Made by a program: the position numbers and the translations under genes
The notes under the pieces: generated by a model
What the model was told of the DNA's origin: nothing
Database searches by the model: none
What the model saw: only the letters and a program-made list of their open reading frames with translations
Assembly: GCF_001528665.1 (NCBI RefSeq)
Contig: NZ_BBYJ01000017.1
Span: 224,828-288,827 of the forward strand
Reading direction: 5' to 3'
Length of the DNA: 64,000 nt
From: Microtetraspora malaysiensis
GTDB taxonomy: Bacteria; Actinomycetota; Actinomycetes; Streptosporangiales; Streptosporangiaceae
Shown here: positions 50,011 through 57,940 of the stretch, in pieces
Position numbering within the stretch: position 1 is the stretch's first letter
How the letters are laid out: every line of letters starts with the position of its first letter

Positions 50011-50682
50011 ATGCGCCCTCGACTTCTGCCTGCCGGCACACTGGCCGCGGCAGTCGCGACCGCCCTACTGATCAGCGGATGCGGCTCCGGCGACGACTGG
50101 TCCCGGCCGCACGCGAAGCCCAGCGCCGTCGGCACCCCCGGCCCGGGGTTCTTCCCGGCCGCGTCGCCCGCCCCGGAAGCGACGATCACGCCACGACCCG
50201 GCTCGTGGAACGGGGTCCGCCCGTCGGAGGGCTACCGGGTGGTGCTGCTCACCGCGGGGGACGACCCCCAGACCAAAACACTGGTGAACGCCGTGACGGA
50301 GTGGGCCGAGGAGGAGAACGTCAGCCTCAAGACCCTCACGGCCACGGAGCCGGACCAGTTCATCCCGCGCATCAGCAGCGCGATCAAGATGAAACCCGAC
50401 CTCATCATCAGCGCCGGCAACGACCTCATCGACCCCCTGGCCATGGTCAGTCCCAACCACCTCGACCAGCAGTTCCTCGTGGTCGGCGCCGAGCTGGCCG
50501 AGCCCACGGGGAACGTCACCGCCGCCGACTGGACCGGTGCGTCGTTCCGCGGCGAGGGGCTCGGCATGTCGTCGACGTACGATCCCGCCACCTTCACTCC
50601 CGAGCGTGCCGGGCGCGCCGTCCGGGCCGGCGCCGCGGCGGTGCTCAACGGCCTGACCGGCCTGGTGATCTGGATCGACTAG
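50011..50682 (+). CDS. BMP-like lipoprotein
   Basis: This 223-residue lipoprotein has the lipobox LLISGC (mature Cys near residue 24), a Pro-rich linker and a domain resembling the end of BMP/Med-type substrate-binding proteins: YRVVLLTAGDDPQTKTLVNA, LIISAGNDLIDPLAMVSPNH, QQFLVVGAEL and a closing AVLNGLTGLVIWID. The stop codon TAG (50680-50682) lies in the CTAG border of the 218-bp element, but removing the element restores the same stop, so the protein is probably unaltered. The ligand is unknown. Confidence 0.78.
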   Translation: MRPRLLPAGTLAAAVATALLISGCGSGDDWSRPHAKPSAVGTPGPGFFPAASPAPEATITPRPGSWNGVRPSEGYRVVLLTAGDDPQTKTLVNAVTEWAEEENVSLKTLTATEPDQFIPRISSAIKMKPDLIISAGNDLIDPLAMVSPNHLDQQFLVVGAELAEPTGNVTAADWTGASFRGEGLGMSSTYDPATFTPERAGRAVRAGAAAVLNGLTGLVIWID

Positions 50683-50896
50683 TGCCCCTCCCGCCAATTT
50701 TTGCCCCGTCGCGTCGCCCAGGGCGGCACCTCGCTGCGTTGACGCCCCACCCACGAAAAGTCCTCGCAGGCTCGGACTTTCCGCGGGGCCCGGGATTGTC
50801 GGCCGTAGGCTCCGCTACGGCCTCCTCCTCCGCCTTGCGATGCACCACCCTGGATCACCGCTCCGTCCGGGCAAACCTTGCCGGTCACGGCACTAG
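50679..50896 (-). mobile_element. 218-bp non-autonomous element, copy 2
   Basis: This is the inverted twin of 19915-20132: the same length, the same CTAGTGCC/GGCACTAG ends, and the same internal hairpins; every peptide encoded by one copy is encoded by the other. It sits exactly on the stop codon of the BMP-like lipoprotein gene, whose TAG is part of the border CTAG. No transposase is encoded. The apparent identity of two copies 30.7 kb apart suggests recent movement or ongoing gene conversion. Confidence 0.88.
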
Positions 50897-51023
50897 ACCG
50901 GGCCGCCGCCGTCCGCCGCCTTGTGATCCGGGAACGGTTCGACCCTGGTCGTGGACGGCCGCGGCCACCGGGGCGCTCGGCGACATCCGTCGCCGCCTGA
51001 GCCCAGCGCCCCTCGCCTGGTGG

Positions 51024-52706
51024 TCAGGACGACATGCAGGTGTCCCCTTGCGCACGGACGTTCGGGTGGCCGGGGTAAGCCCACTGGCATACGTTCGTCA
51101 TGGTGACCGGAGCTCCAGCAGAGCCATAAGTTCCACCAGACCCATAGGTTCCACCGGGGCCGTAAGTTGCACCAGAGCCATAAGTTCCACCAGGAACATA
51201 AGTTCCGCCAGAGCCATAGCACCAGTAGTTGCCCGTGCTGCCCACGGCGCCGATATATCCCTGACTCTGGCAGTAGGCGCTCACGTCGCTTTGCGACACG
51301 GTCCCGAGCACCCTCGGACCTGAAGGAGTCGGCTCTCGTCCGTTTGACGATGGCTGCTCCTGTCCGCTTGACGGCGATCGCCTTCCCGCGTCCGGTCGTG
51401 GCCGGTCCGCTGATGGTTGTGGCCGCTCCTTTGCCGGTGAGGACGGCTTCTGGGTTGGCTTCTGGGATGCCGAAGGCTTTGAGTCCGGCGCATCGTCTGA
51501 GCGTCGCGGGTTCTGCCGCTCCGCCTTGTCGACCTTCGGAACTTTCTGGCGCCGTGCAGACGGCGACTCGGTCTGGCCCGCCGTGGCGCCGGCCGGGCTG
51601 GGCGATGCCGGGGTACCGCCACCGGAGGGCGATGTGGAATGCAGCGCCTGTGATGCGGCGAAGTCCTCTGCTCCTTGACCGGGGGTGGCGACGAAGTAGG
51701 TGATGCCCAGGGCCGCGAGCAGCGGCAGGACCGCGGCACCGATCAGGACAAGGTGCCGGCGCTTGCCGTTCTCGGCCGGTGCTCTGTCGCTCCCATCTTG
51801 TCGGCGGGCGCCGTTGGCGGGCTCGCTGACCACAGAGTTTCCGGTTCGCCAGGCCGAACTGGGCAGGCCGCGTAAGCCATCCACGACCTCCGCCGCGGTC
51901 GGCCGCCGGGCCGGGTCCTTGGCCAGGCACGCGCGGACGATGGCGCCGAGCCGGCCGTCCAGTCCGTCCAGATTCGGCTGGTCGTGGAGGATCGACCGTA
52001 TGATCGCGGGGATCGAGTCACCGCTGAAGGCCCTCTTCCCGGTGGCGGCGAAGACTATCGTCGCTCCCCAGGCGAACAGGTCGACCGCAGGTGCGATCTT
52101 GCCGCCCGAGAGTTGCTCGGGCGCCATGTAGCCAGGGCTGCCCACGACCTGGCTGGTGGTGACCGATCGGCTGATGTCCAGTGCCCGGGCGATCCCGAAG
52201 TCGATCACCACTGGGCCGTCCGGGCCGAGCAGGACGTTACCCGGCTTGAAATCCCGATGGACCACATCCGCCTGGTGGATCGCGGCCAGCGCCGTCGCCG
52301 TGTTGAGCGCCAGCCGTTCCAGCGCCGCCTCGCTACGTGGGCCCGTATTGAGCACCGACTCCTGCAGTGACGGCCCGTCCACGAATTCGCTGACGATGTA
52401 GGGCCGCTCGTTCACGAAACCGCTGTCGAGCACCTTTGCCGTGCAGAACAGGGCCACCCGCTTGGCGATTTCGACCTCGCTCAGAAAACGGGCCCTGGCC
52501 ATCTTGTCGATGGCCAGGTGCGGGTGGAGCAGCTTTACCGCCACTCGCTGCCCCGGAACCGCGCTACCCACATAAACTGTGCCCTGACCGCCGACCCCGA
52601 GTCGGCCTTCAAGGCGGTACGGCCCCACCGCTTCCAAATCCGATGGCAGCAGAGCCATCCACTCGGGCACATGTCCTCCAGCGTCGAATGGGGGGATCTT
52701 GTCCAC
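51024..52706 (-). CDS. Ser/Thr protein kinase, membrane-anchored
   Basis: This 560-residue Hanks-type kinase has a glycine loop GRLGVGGQGTVYVG, catalytic Lys in RVAVKLLHPH, HRDFKPGNVLLG, DFGIARALD and PGYMAPEQLSGG, so it should be active. A membrane helix (LVLIGAAVLPLLAALGITYF) lies near residue 320, then a Ser/Pro/Lys-rich linker and a C-terminal domain with Cys residues (SAYCQSQGYIG, NYWCYGSGG, NVCQWAYPGH) and a Gly-Thr-Tyr tandem repeat. There are no PASTA repeats. The start is GTG. The outer domain may sense cell-wall or other signals. Confidence 0.9.
   Translation of the reverse strand: MDKIPPFDAGGHVPEWMALLPSDLEAVGPYRLEGRLGVGGQGTVYVGSAVPGQRVAVKLLHPHLAIDKMARARFLSEVEIAKRVALFCTAKVLDSGFVNERPYIVSEFVDGPSLQESVLNTGPRSEAALERLALNTATALAAIHQADVVHRDFKPGNVLLGPDGPVVIDFGIARALDISRSVTTSQVVGSPGYMAPEQLSGGKIAPAVDLFAWGATIVFAATGKRAFSGDSIPAIIRSILHDQPNLDGLDGRLGAIVRACLAKDPARRPTAAEVVDGLRGLPSSAWRTGNSVVSEPANGARRQDGSDRAPAENGKRRHLVLIGAAVLPLLAALGITYFVATPGQGAEDFAASQALHSTSPSGGGTPASPSPAGATAGQTESPSARRQKVPKVDKAERQNPRRSDDAPDSKPSASQKPTQKPSSPAKERPQPSADRPRPDAGRRSPSSGQEQPSSNGREPTPSGPRVLGTVSQSDVSAYCQSQGYIGAVGSTGNYWCYGSGGTYVPGGTYGSGATYGPGGTYGSGGTYGSAGAPVTMTNVCQWAYPGHPNVRAQGDTCMSS
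51125..51214 (-). repeat. Five 18-bp tandem repeats in the kinase C-terminus
   Basis: The unit CATAAGTTCCACCAGAGC (plus strand) is repeated five times with 0-4 changes per copy (51125, 51143, 51161, 51179, 51197). On the coding strand it gives six-residue repeats of the GGTYGS type. Copy number of such in-frame repeats can vary by slippage, which would change the length of the outer tail. Confidence 0.85.
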
Positions 52707-52904
52707 GGCCGCCCTCTGAACAGTGGCTATGCATGGTTCGGATCCAGAGAGGGCGCCGATTGAACAGGACGCCGCGCGAGCAAATAGACAATATCGTCTC
52801 TTTATGATTCGTGGCAGGGGAAATGCGTTGATTTCATCGCTTGGGTGGGTCCGAAATCGCGGATTCGCCGGACTTGCCCGGTAAGGCAGTCTTTGTCCCT
52901 CGGG

Positions 52905-53552
52905 TCAGGCGTGGCCCGTGCCGACACCGAAGGCGCCGCAGTCCCAGAGGGTGCGGACATGCGCGATCAGTTGAGGAGTCACGGCGCGCAGACCTTCACG
53001 GTCGTTCTCCGCGACCGGGACTGTGACCAGAGCGCTGGTGGCGGCGACGAGCATGCGGCAGGTCAGCAGGCCCTGATCGTCGATGACCCCCAGAGCATCG
53101 GCGTAGAAGGAGGTCATGAACTCGTTGAGCTCGCGCCGGTGGGCGACGGCTTCAGGGCCTGCGGCGTAGACCTCGACCAGGTAGATGCGGGTGTAAGGCC
53201 ACTCCGCTTCGAGCGCTTCGAGGTAGACGGTGATGGCGCGCTCGTAGCCTTCCATCGGGTCGCCGCCCTTGTCGAAGGTCCCGATCGCGCCCATGACCTG
53301 TGCGAAGATCAGTTCACACGCATGGTCGAACGCGGCCATGAAGCAGTCGAGTTTGGAACCGAACAGCCGATAGAAGCTCAGGCGGGACACCCGGGCATGC
53401 TTGAGAACATCCTCAACGGATGTGGCGGCATACCCTTTCCGCGCCATGACCTCGGCCATCGCCCGGCAGAGGCGCTCGCGCTGCAGCCGATCCACCTCTT
53501 CCGGCGGCAACGCGTTCCGCCCTCGGGGCAACCGGTGCGAGCTCGACATCAC
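52905..53552 (-). CDS. TetR-family transcriptional regulator
   Basis: The 215-residue product has an N-terminal TetR HTH (AMAEVMARKGYAATSVEDVL then ARVSRLSFYRLFGSKLDCFM) and a helical ligand domain. The first codons GTG-ATG leave two close start options. The ligand and targets are unknown. It is transcribed in the same direction as the serine hydrolase gene upstream, 110 bp apart, with no shared operator recognised. Confidence 0.9.
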   Translation of the reverse strand: MMSSSHRLPRGRNALPPEEVDRLQRERLCRAMAEVMARKGYAATSVEDVLKHARVSRLSFYRLFGSKLDCFMAAFDHACELIFAQVMGAIGTFDKGGDPMEGYERAITVYLEALEAEWPYTRIYLVEVYAAGPEAVAHRRELNEFMTSFYADALGVIDDQGLLTCRMLVAATSALVTVPVAENDREGLRAVTPQLIAHVRTLWDCGAFGVGTGHA

Positions 53553-53662
53553 ATCCGCTCACTTTAAAGCAGCCGGACACCTTCCCCTGGAGTCCGGCCG
53601 CATCTGGGGAACACACCGAGTGCGCAGAAAGGGACGATATTTCTGCGGAGCGCGCCGGCGAT

Positions 53663-54985
53663 TCAGCGGATCCGTCTGGCCGCCCTACCGCTCAGGTGCA
53701 GGAACGCGACCTCGCCCGCGTCGTCTCGAAGGAAGCGGCCGACGGCACGCCGCGGGTCGGGGGCGAGCGCGACGTCGTCACCGCCCTCGACCAGCGCGAG
53801 CGGTATGTCAGGCATGCCCTCCACGCCCGCGGCCACCAGTTCGGGGCGGAGCACGAACCGCGCGGTCAGCTGCTCGTCGACCTCGAAGGTCCACTGCCCC
53901 GCGTCGTAGCTGCCCGCGTACTCCGGCTCGGGTTCGCGCAGCGTCAGCCGTACGGCCCGCGGTGTGGCGCCGAGGAGGTGCTCCAGGCACCAGTCGGTCA
54001 CCAGGTTGCCCAGCGCCTTGCCGGGGGCGGAATTGGTGAGCGTGGTGACGGCGAAGCCGTGCTCGGGCGCCAGGACGAACGAGGACAACTGGAGGTTGCC
54101 GATGTTGCCGCCGTGCGTGACCAGCCGCACGCCGGCCTGCTCGTCCAGCAGCCACGGCAGCCCGATGCCGGTCCACGGCACGCCGACCGGGACGTGCTCC
54201 CTCTGCATCAGCTCCCTGGTGGCGGCCCCGACCGGCTCGTCACCGCTCGCGCCCAGGTGGAAGGCGGCGTAGCGGAGCTGGTCGCGCACCGACGACACCA
54301 GCCCGCCCTCGGGCATGCTGTCGCGGAACAGTCCCCACATGTGCGCGACCTGCGGGCCGTCCTCTCGTACGGTGTGCCCGACGGCGTGCGGTCGCGTCGC
54401 CACCTCCCAGGGGAAGAAGAAGCTGGAGCTCATGCCCAGAGGTTCGAGCACGATCCGGCGGACCGCGTGCTCGTACGGCTCGCCGCACACGACCTCGATG
54501 ACCCTGCCGAGCAGCCGGAACGCGGCGTTGTTGTACGAGGCGAGCGCGCCGGGCGGGAAGAGCTGGGGGAGCTGGTCGTAGGCGTCGATCGCAGCGGCCA
54601 GCGCGCCGGTGTCCCAGCTCTCGCCGTCGTCGATGTCGCCGAGGAATCCGCCGGTGTGGGTGAGCAGGTGCCGGATGGTCAGCTCGTCCGCGGCCCGCTC
54701 GTCGGAGAGCCGGAAGCCGGGCAGGTACTGCCGTACCCGCCCGTTCAGGTCGAGCCGGCCGCGTTCGACGAGGTGCATGGCCGCTGTCGCCGTGACCGTC
54801 TTGGTGGTCGACCCGATCTGGAACAGCGTGTCGCCCGTCACGGGGGCCGGCGCGTCGACGCTGGTGACGCCGGTGGTGAGGACGTGCTCCGCGCCGTCGA
54901 AGAGCACGCCGACGGCGGCGCCGGGGACCTGAAGGGATTTCGCCTCGCGGTCCAGCAGGCTCTGCAGGTGGGTGAGGTCAGCCAT
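53663..54985 (-). CDS. Serine hydrolase, class C beta-lactamase family
   Basis: This 440-residue cytoplasmic-looking protein has the active-site motifs of class C beta-lactamase/esterase-type enzymes: SxxK as STTK with the nucleophile Ser59, YxN as SYNNAAF near 147, and HGG (THGGNIGNL) in place of KTG near 300. There is no signal peptide, so penicillin hydrolysis in the periplasm is unlikely; an esterase or D-peptidase role is more likely. The ATG at 54985 is preferred over one at 55036. The C-terminal 100 residues form an extra domain seen in this family. Confidence 0.85.
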   Translation of the reverse strand: MADLTHLQSLLDREAKSLQVPGAAVGVLFDGAEHVLTTGVTSVDAPAPVTGDTLFQIGSTTKTVTATAAMHLVERGRLDLNGRVRQYLPGFRLSDERAADELTIRHLLTHTGGFLGDIDDGESWDTGALAAAIDAYDQLPQLFPPGALASYNNAAFRLLGRVIEVVCGEPYEHAVRRIVLEPLGMSSSFFFPWEVATRPHAVGHTVREDGPQVAHMWGLFRDSMPEGGLVSSVRDQLRYAAFHLGASGDEPVGAATRELMQREHVPVGVPWTGIGLPWLLDEQAGVRLVTHGGNIGNLQLSSFVLAPEHGFAVTTLTNSAPGKALGNLVTDWCLEHLLGATPRAVRLTLREPEPEYAGSYDAGQWTFEVDEQLTARFVLRPELVAAGVEGMPDIPLALVEGGDDVALAPDPRRAVGRFLRDDAGEVAFLHLSGRAARRIR

Positions 54986-55054
54986 CCGTTCATCCTGCTG
55001 ATGTTGAGAGCGCTGGACTTCGTCGGTCCGCACCATTTCCGCCGCGCTCTTCGT

Positions 55055-55755
55055 CCAGGAGTCCGGACGCCGTCGTCCGTGACCCCGCGCGGGCTCCGGA
55101 GGGCGTCCCGGTACGGCGGGGCGACTACGACGACTGGGCGAGCCTGCGGGCGGCGTTCGACGGAGCCGACCGGCTCCTGCTCAGCTCCTCGCCGGAACTC
55201 GACCCGGCCCGGAGGATCGCGTACCACTTGGCCGCTGTGGACGCCGCCGTCGAGGTGGGCGTCGGGGCCGTCGCCTACACCGGCTTCCTGGGCGCCGGCG
55301 CAGTCGCCACGGGCGTCACCGAGGCGCATCACGCCACAGAGAAGGCCGAACGCGACAGCGGCCTGCCGTACACGCTGCTACGGCACCCCTACTACGGTGA
55401 CGCGTTCGTCCCGGAGCCGTCGGGCGGAGAGCTGACCGGCAGCACGGGGGGCCGGGGGCTGAACACCGCGTTTCGATCCGACCTGGCCGAGGCGGCGGCG
55501 AACGTGCTGACCACCGACGGCCACCACGGCCGGGCCTACGACTTCACCGGTCCCCTGTGGAGCTACCCCGAGCTGGCGGACGCGCTGGGCATGACGTACC
55601 GGGAGGTGCCCGACTCCGGGCCGGGACCAATGGCCTGGCTCAACGCCCAGGTGCGGGCGGGTGCGCTCGAATACCAGAGCGATGACCTCGAACGGGTGCT
55701 CGGCCGGCCCGCCGAGTCGATGATCGCCCGGCTGCGGAGCGCGCCGCGGGCCTGA
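55055..55755 (+). pseudogene. NmrA/QorB-like quinone oxidoreductase, 5' truncated
   Basis: The frame from about 55070 reads VVRDPARAPEGVPVRRGDYD, LRAAFDGADRLLLSSSPELD, then VGAVAYTGFLGAGA and HHATEKAERDSGLPYTLLRH, a close match to type-2 NAD(P)H:quinone oxidoreductases of the NmrA family, and continues to a normal C-terminus. The N-terminal strand with the nucleotide-binding GxxGxxG is missing, and the frame has no ATG, GTG or TTG before the TTG at 55228. The 5' end has been lost next to the divergent serine hydrolase gene. Confidence 0.75.
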
Positions 55756-55838
55756 TCGCATGACGTATGAGGTCTTCGGCGCCGTCTCATGCTCCGCGTT
55801 CTCACACATAACCAGGGCCGGTTCTGAAGACGGGCGGT

Positions 55839-56489
55839 CTATCCGCACACCCCGGGGAGGTCGCACACCTTCTTCGCCATCTTCTTCGCGTCGCCGGCGA
55901 GCGCCTTCCTCAGTGCGCGATCGCCGAGGAGGCGGCCATGGCGATCGCCGCGGTCCGCGAAGTCGGAGTAGAAGAAGACGGCGCTTCCCCGCCGCGCCAC
56001 CGCCCACATCGTGGGGGGCATGGATTTATCGATCTTCCCCTTCGCGTAGGCGTGGCCGGTGACGGACACGGCCTCGTCCCCGACCGACAACGGCGTGGCG
56101 GTGTACCGGTCCGAGCCACGCGAGCAGCGCTTCAGCTCGGCGCGTAGCTTGGCGAGGACCGCCTTGGCGGACGTGGCGTTCCGGTAGAGGACAAGCTGTT
56201 CGCCACTGACGGAGGGAGCGCTGGTCAGGTGTGTGATGGTACGCATCGCGACCCGGCCGTCGCGGGGCTTCCCCTTCGTGGGGCAGGGGTTGAGATCGAG
56301 CTGGAGGGACGGCTTGTCGCTGATCTTCCACCATTCCTCGTCATCCAACGGTGGTGGGATGACCTTCCTTGCCTTCGCCTCGGTCAGCAGGAACCCCTTG
56401 GGGATCTCGGCGGCGCTCGCGTGGGCCACGCCGGTTCCGCCCAGTACCGATCCGAACACCAATGCCGTCGCTATAACGTGTTTGATCAC
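55839..56489 (-). CDS. Secreted hypothetical protein
   Basis: This 216-residue protein has a signal peptide (MIKHVIATALVFGSVLGGTG, cleaved after HASA) and a mature domain with two Cys pairs (LNPCPTKG, KRCSRGSD, KVCDLPGVCG) that could form disulfides. The segment GDEAVSVTGHAYAKGK and the MWAVARRGSAVFFYSDFADR strand resemble the sensor domain of PknH-type or lipoprotein families in actinobacteria, though not decisively. No lipobox is present, so it is probably secreted. A 30-bp segment of its 3' coding end is repeated downstream at 56565. Confidence 0.7.
   Translation of the reverse strand: MIKHVIATALVFGSVLGGTGVAHASAAEIPKGFLLTEAKARKVIPPPLDDEEWWKISDKPSLQLDLNPCPTKGKPRDGRVAMRTITHLTSAPSVSGEQLVLYRNATSAKAVLAKLRAELKRCSRGSDRYTATPLSVGDEAVSVTGHAYAKGKIDKSMPPTMWAVARRGSAVFFYSDFADRGDRHGRLLGDRALRKALAGDAKKMAKKVCDLPGVCG
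55883..55912 (+). repeat. 30-bp direct repeat, copy in gene
   Basis: This 30-bp segment is identical to 56565-56594. It lies in the 3' part of the secreted-protein gene (minus strand), encoding part of LRKALAGDAKKM. Confidence 0.8.
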
Positions 56490-56564
56490 AACTGTGAGAT
56501 GCGTGATCTTCCCGACAAGTTTGCTAGGACTGTGATCTTTTCCGCATTCCGAACAGGAAGCGGG

Positions 56565-56594
56565 TCTTCGCGTCGCCGGCGAGCGCCTTCCTCA
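56565..56594 (+). repeat. 30-bp direct repeat, intergenic copy
   Basis: This is identical to 55883-55912 but non-coding here. It is directly preceded by 16 bases (56549-56564, CCGAACAGGAAGCGGG) that also occur at 57978-57993 in the acyltransferase gene. The interval is a patchwork of copied fragments. Confidence 0.75.
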
Positions 56595-56646
56595 CGCCTG
56601 CCGCTGCCTCGGCATGAGAAGATTACGACACATCGTGATATGTCAA

Positions 56647-56979
56647 TCAGATGGTGGCGTCGATCGCTCGCGCCAGCTGCGCCAGTCGCTCCTCGTCGCG
56701 CCGATAGTGAGTCCACTTGCCCACCCGGGTGGGCCGCACGAGTCCCGCCCGTTCGAGCGTGCTCATGTAGCTGGAGACGGTCGACTGCGCGAGGCCCGAC
56801 CTCGCCTGGATATGCGTGACGCACACACCGACCGACTGACGGTCCGCGATCGGCGCGTGCTCGTCGAAGTGCGTGTCGGGATCCTTCAGCCACTGCATGA
56901 TCTGCAAACGGGCAGGGTTGCCGAGGGCCTTGAACACCTCGATCAGATCACCCGGATCGAATCCCGCCGTCGCGGCCAT
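56647..56979 (-). CDS. ArsR-family transcriptional regulator
   Basis: This 110-residue winged-helix repressor has the ArsR layout: DLIEVFKALGNPARLQIMQW, then GVCVTHIQARSGLAQSTVSS, YMSTLERAGLVRPTRVG. A lone Cys in GVCVTH could bind metal, but the classic CxCxxC is absent. The ATG at 56979 is preceded by GGAAGG, further upstream than ideal; a start at 57015 is possible. A TCGATATCGA palindrome lies 43 bp before the gene, probably its own operator. Confidence 0.88.
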   Translation of the reverse strand: MAATAGFDPGDLIEVFKALGNPARLQIMQWLKDPDTHFDEHAPIADRQSVGVCVTHIQARSGLAQSTVSSYMSTLERAGLVRPTRVGKWTHYRRDEERLAQLARAIDATI

Positions 56980-57015
56980 ACGCCACCCTTCCCGTCGGAC
57001 ATTCCGACACACCAC

Positions 57016-57031
57016 GATATCTCGATATCGA
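57016..57031. promoter_or_regulatory. Candidate ArsR operator
   Basis: GATATC is followed by the perfect palindrome TCGATATCGA (57022-57031), so two GATATC cores overlap in tandem. It lies between the ArsR start and the divergent arginase-family gene and could control both. The site CGTGATATGTCAA near 56634-56646 is similar. Confidence 0.6.
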
Positions 57032-57094
57032 ATCCGCAGTGCTCTGACTGACGGTCACCCCCGTCGTGTGAACAGGCTCTGAAATGATCAGATC

Positions 57095-57919
57095 ATGCTT
57101 CCGACCACGGTCATCCAGGTACCGCAGTGGCAGGGATCGGGCGTCACCGATGCTCGGCGCCTCGCACGCGGCTCCGCACTGCTCGCCTCTCTGGTGCAGG
57201 CCACCCGTATCGTCCAGGTATCCGTCCCTGACGCCGAGGGCGTCGAACGGGACGGCGTGCGTGCTCTGGACGTGCTGACCACCGTCGCCGCCCGGACCCG
57301 CGCCGCCCTTGAGAAAGCGGGTGCGGCCCCGGTGGTGACGGTCGGCGGCGACTGCGGAGTCGAGCTGGAGCCCGTGTCGGCCGCCCTGGGCCGGTACGGG
57401 GATGCGCTCGCCGTCGTCTGGTTCGACGCCCACGGCGACCTCAACACCCCCGCTTCCTCACCCTCGCACGCCTTCCACGGCATGGTCCTGCGCACCCTGC
57501 TGGGCGAGGGGCACCCCGATCTGGTTCCCGCACGAGCGCTCCGGCCCGAACAGGTGATTCTCGCGGGCGCCCGCGCGCTGGATCCGGCAGAGCTGGCTTA
57601 TGTCGCCGACGCGAAGATCGCCTGGCATGCCGTCGCCGACCTGGCGTCCTCGCCCGACGCCCTGGTTGCGGCCGTGGCCGCGACCGGAGCAACGGCCGTC
57701 TACATCCACATCGATCTCGATGTCCTCGACCCGGGACGGTTCGGCTCGCTGAGCTGTCCCGAGGCCGGCGGCCTCACCATCGAGGCGTTGCGTGAGGCCG
57801 TGCGGGCGCTCACTGCCCGCTTCGTACCGGCGGGCCTGGGCATCACCGAGTACGCCCCGCACCGCGAGGAGGACCAGGCCGTCCTCGCCTCACTCGTACC
57901 GGCGCTTTTACACAGCTGA
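57095..57919 (+). CDS. Arginase/agmatinase-family ureohydrolase
   Basis: This 274-residue enzyme has the dimanganese motifs of ureohydrolases: GGDCGVELEP (Cys where arginase has His), WFDAHGDLNTP, SHAFHGMVLRTLLG and IHIDLDVLDPGRFG. It probably hydrolyses a guanidino compound such as agmatine, guanidinobutyrate or formimidoylglutamate; which one is not clear. The Cys replacing the first His of GGDH occurs in related actinobacterial proteins of unproven activity. It is divergent from the ArsR gene, which may regulate it. Confidence 0.85.
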   Translation: MLPTTVIQVPQWQGSGVTDARRLARGSALLASLVQATRIVQVSVPDAEGVERDGVRALDVLTTVAARTRAALEKAGAAPVVTVGGDCGVELEPVSAALGRYGDALAVVWFDAHGDLNTPASSPSHAFHGMVLRTLLGEGHPDLVPARALRPEQVILAGARALDPAELAYVADAKIAWHAVADLASSPDALVAAVAATGATAVYIHIDLDVLDPGRFGSLSCPEAGGLTIEALREAVRALTARFVPAGLGITEYAPHREEDQAVLASLVPALLHS

Positions 57920-57940
57920 TCATCCGGCCCGGCATGCTCT

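Noticed and set aside
19915-50896. Composite transposon bounded by the two 218-bp elements
   Set aside because: The interval is 30 kb of mostly ordinary chromosomal genes including tRNA-distal housekeeping functions, and the elements carry no transposase; two independent insertions are simpler.
53663-54985. Beta-lactam resistance gene
   Set aside because: The SxxK, YxN and HGG motifs fit class C-like esterases, there is no signal peptide, and many such actinobacterial proteins are not beta-lactamases.
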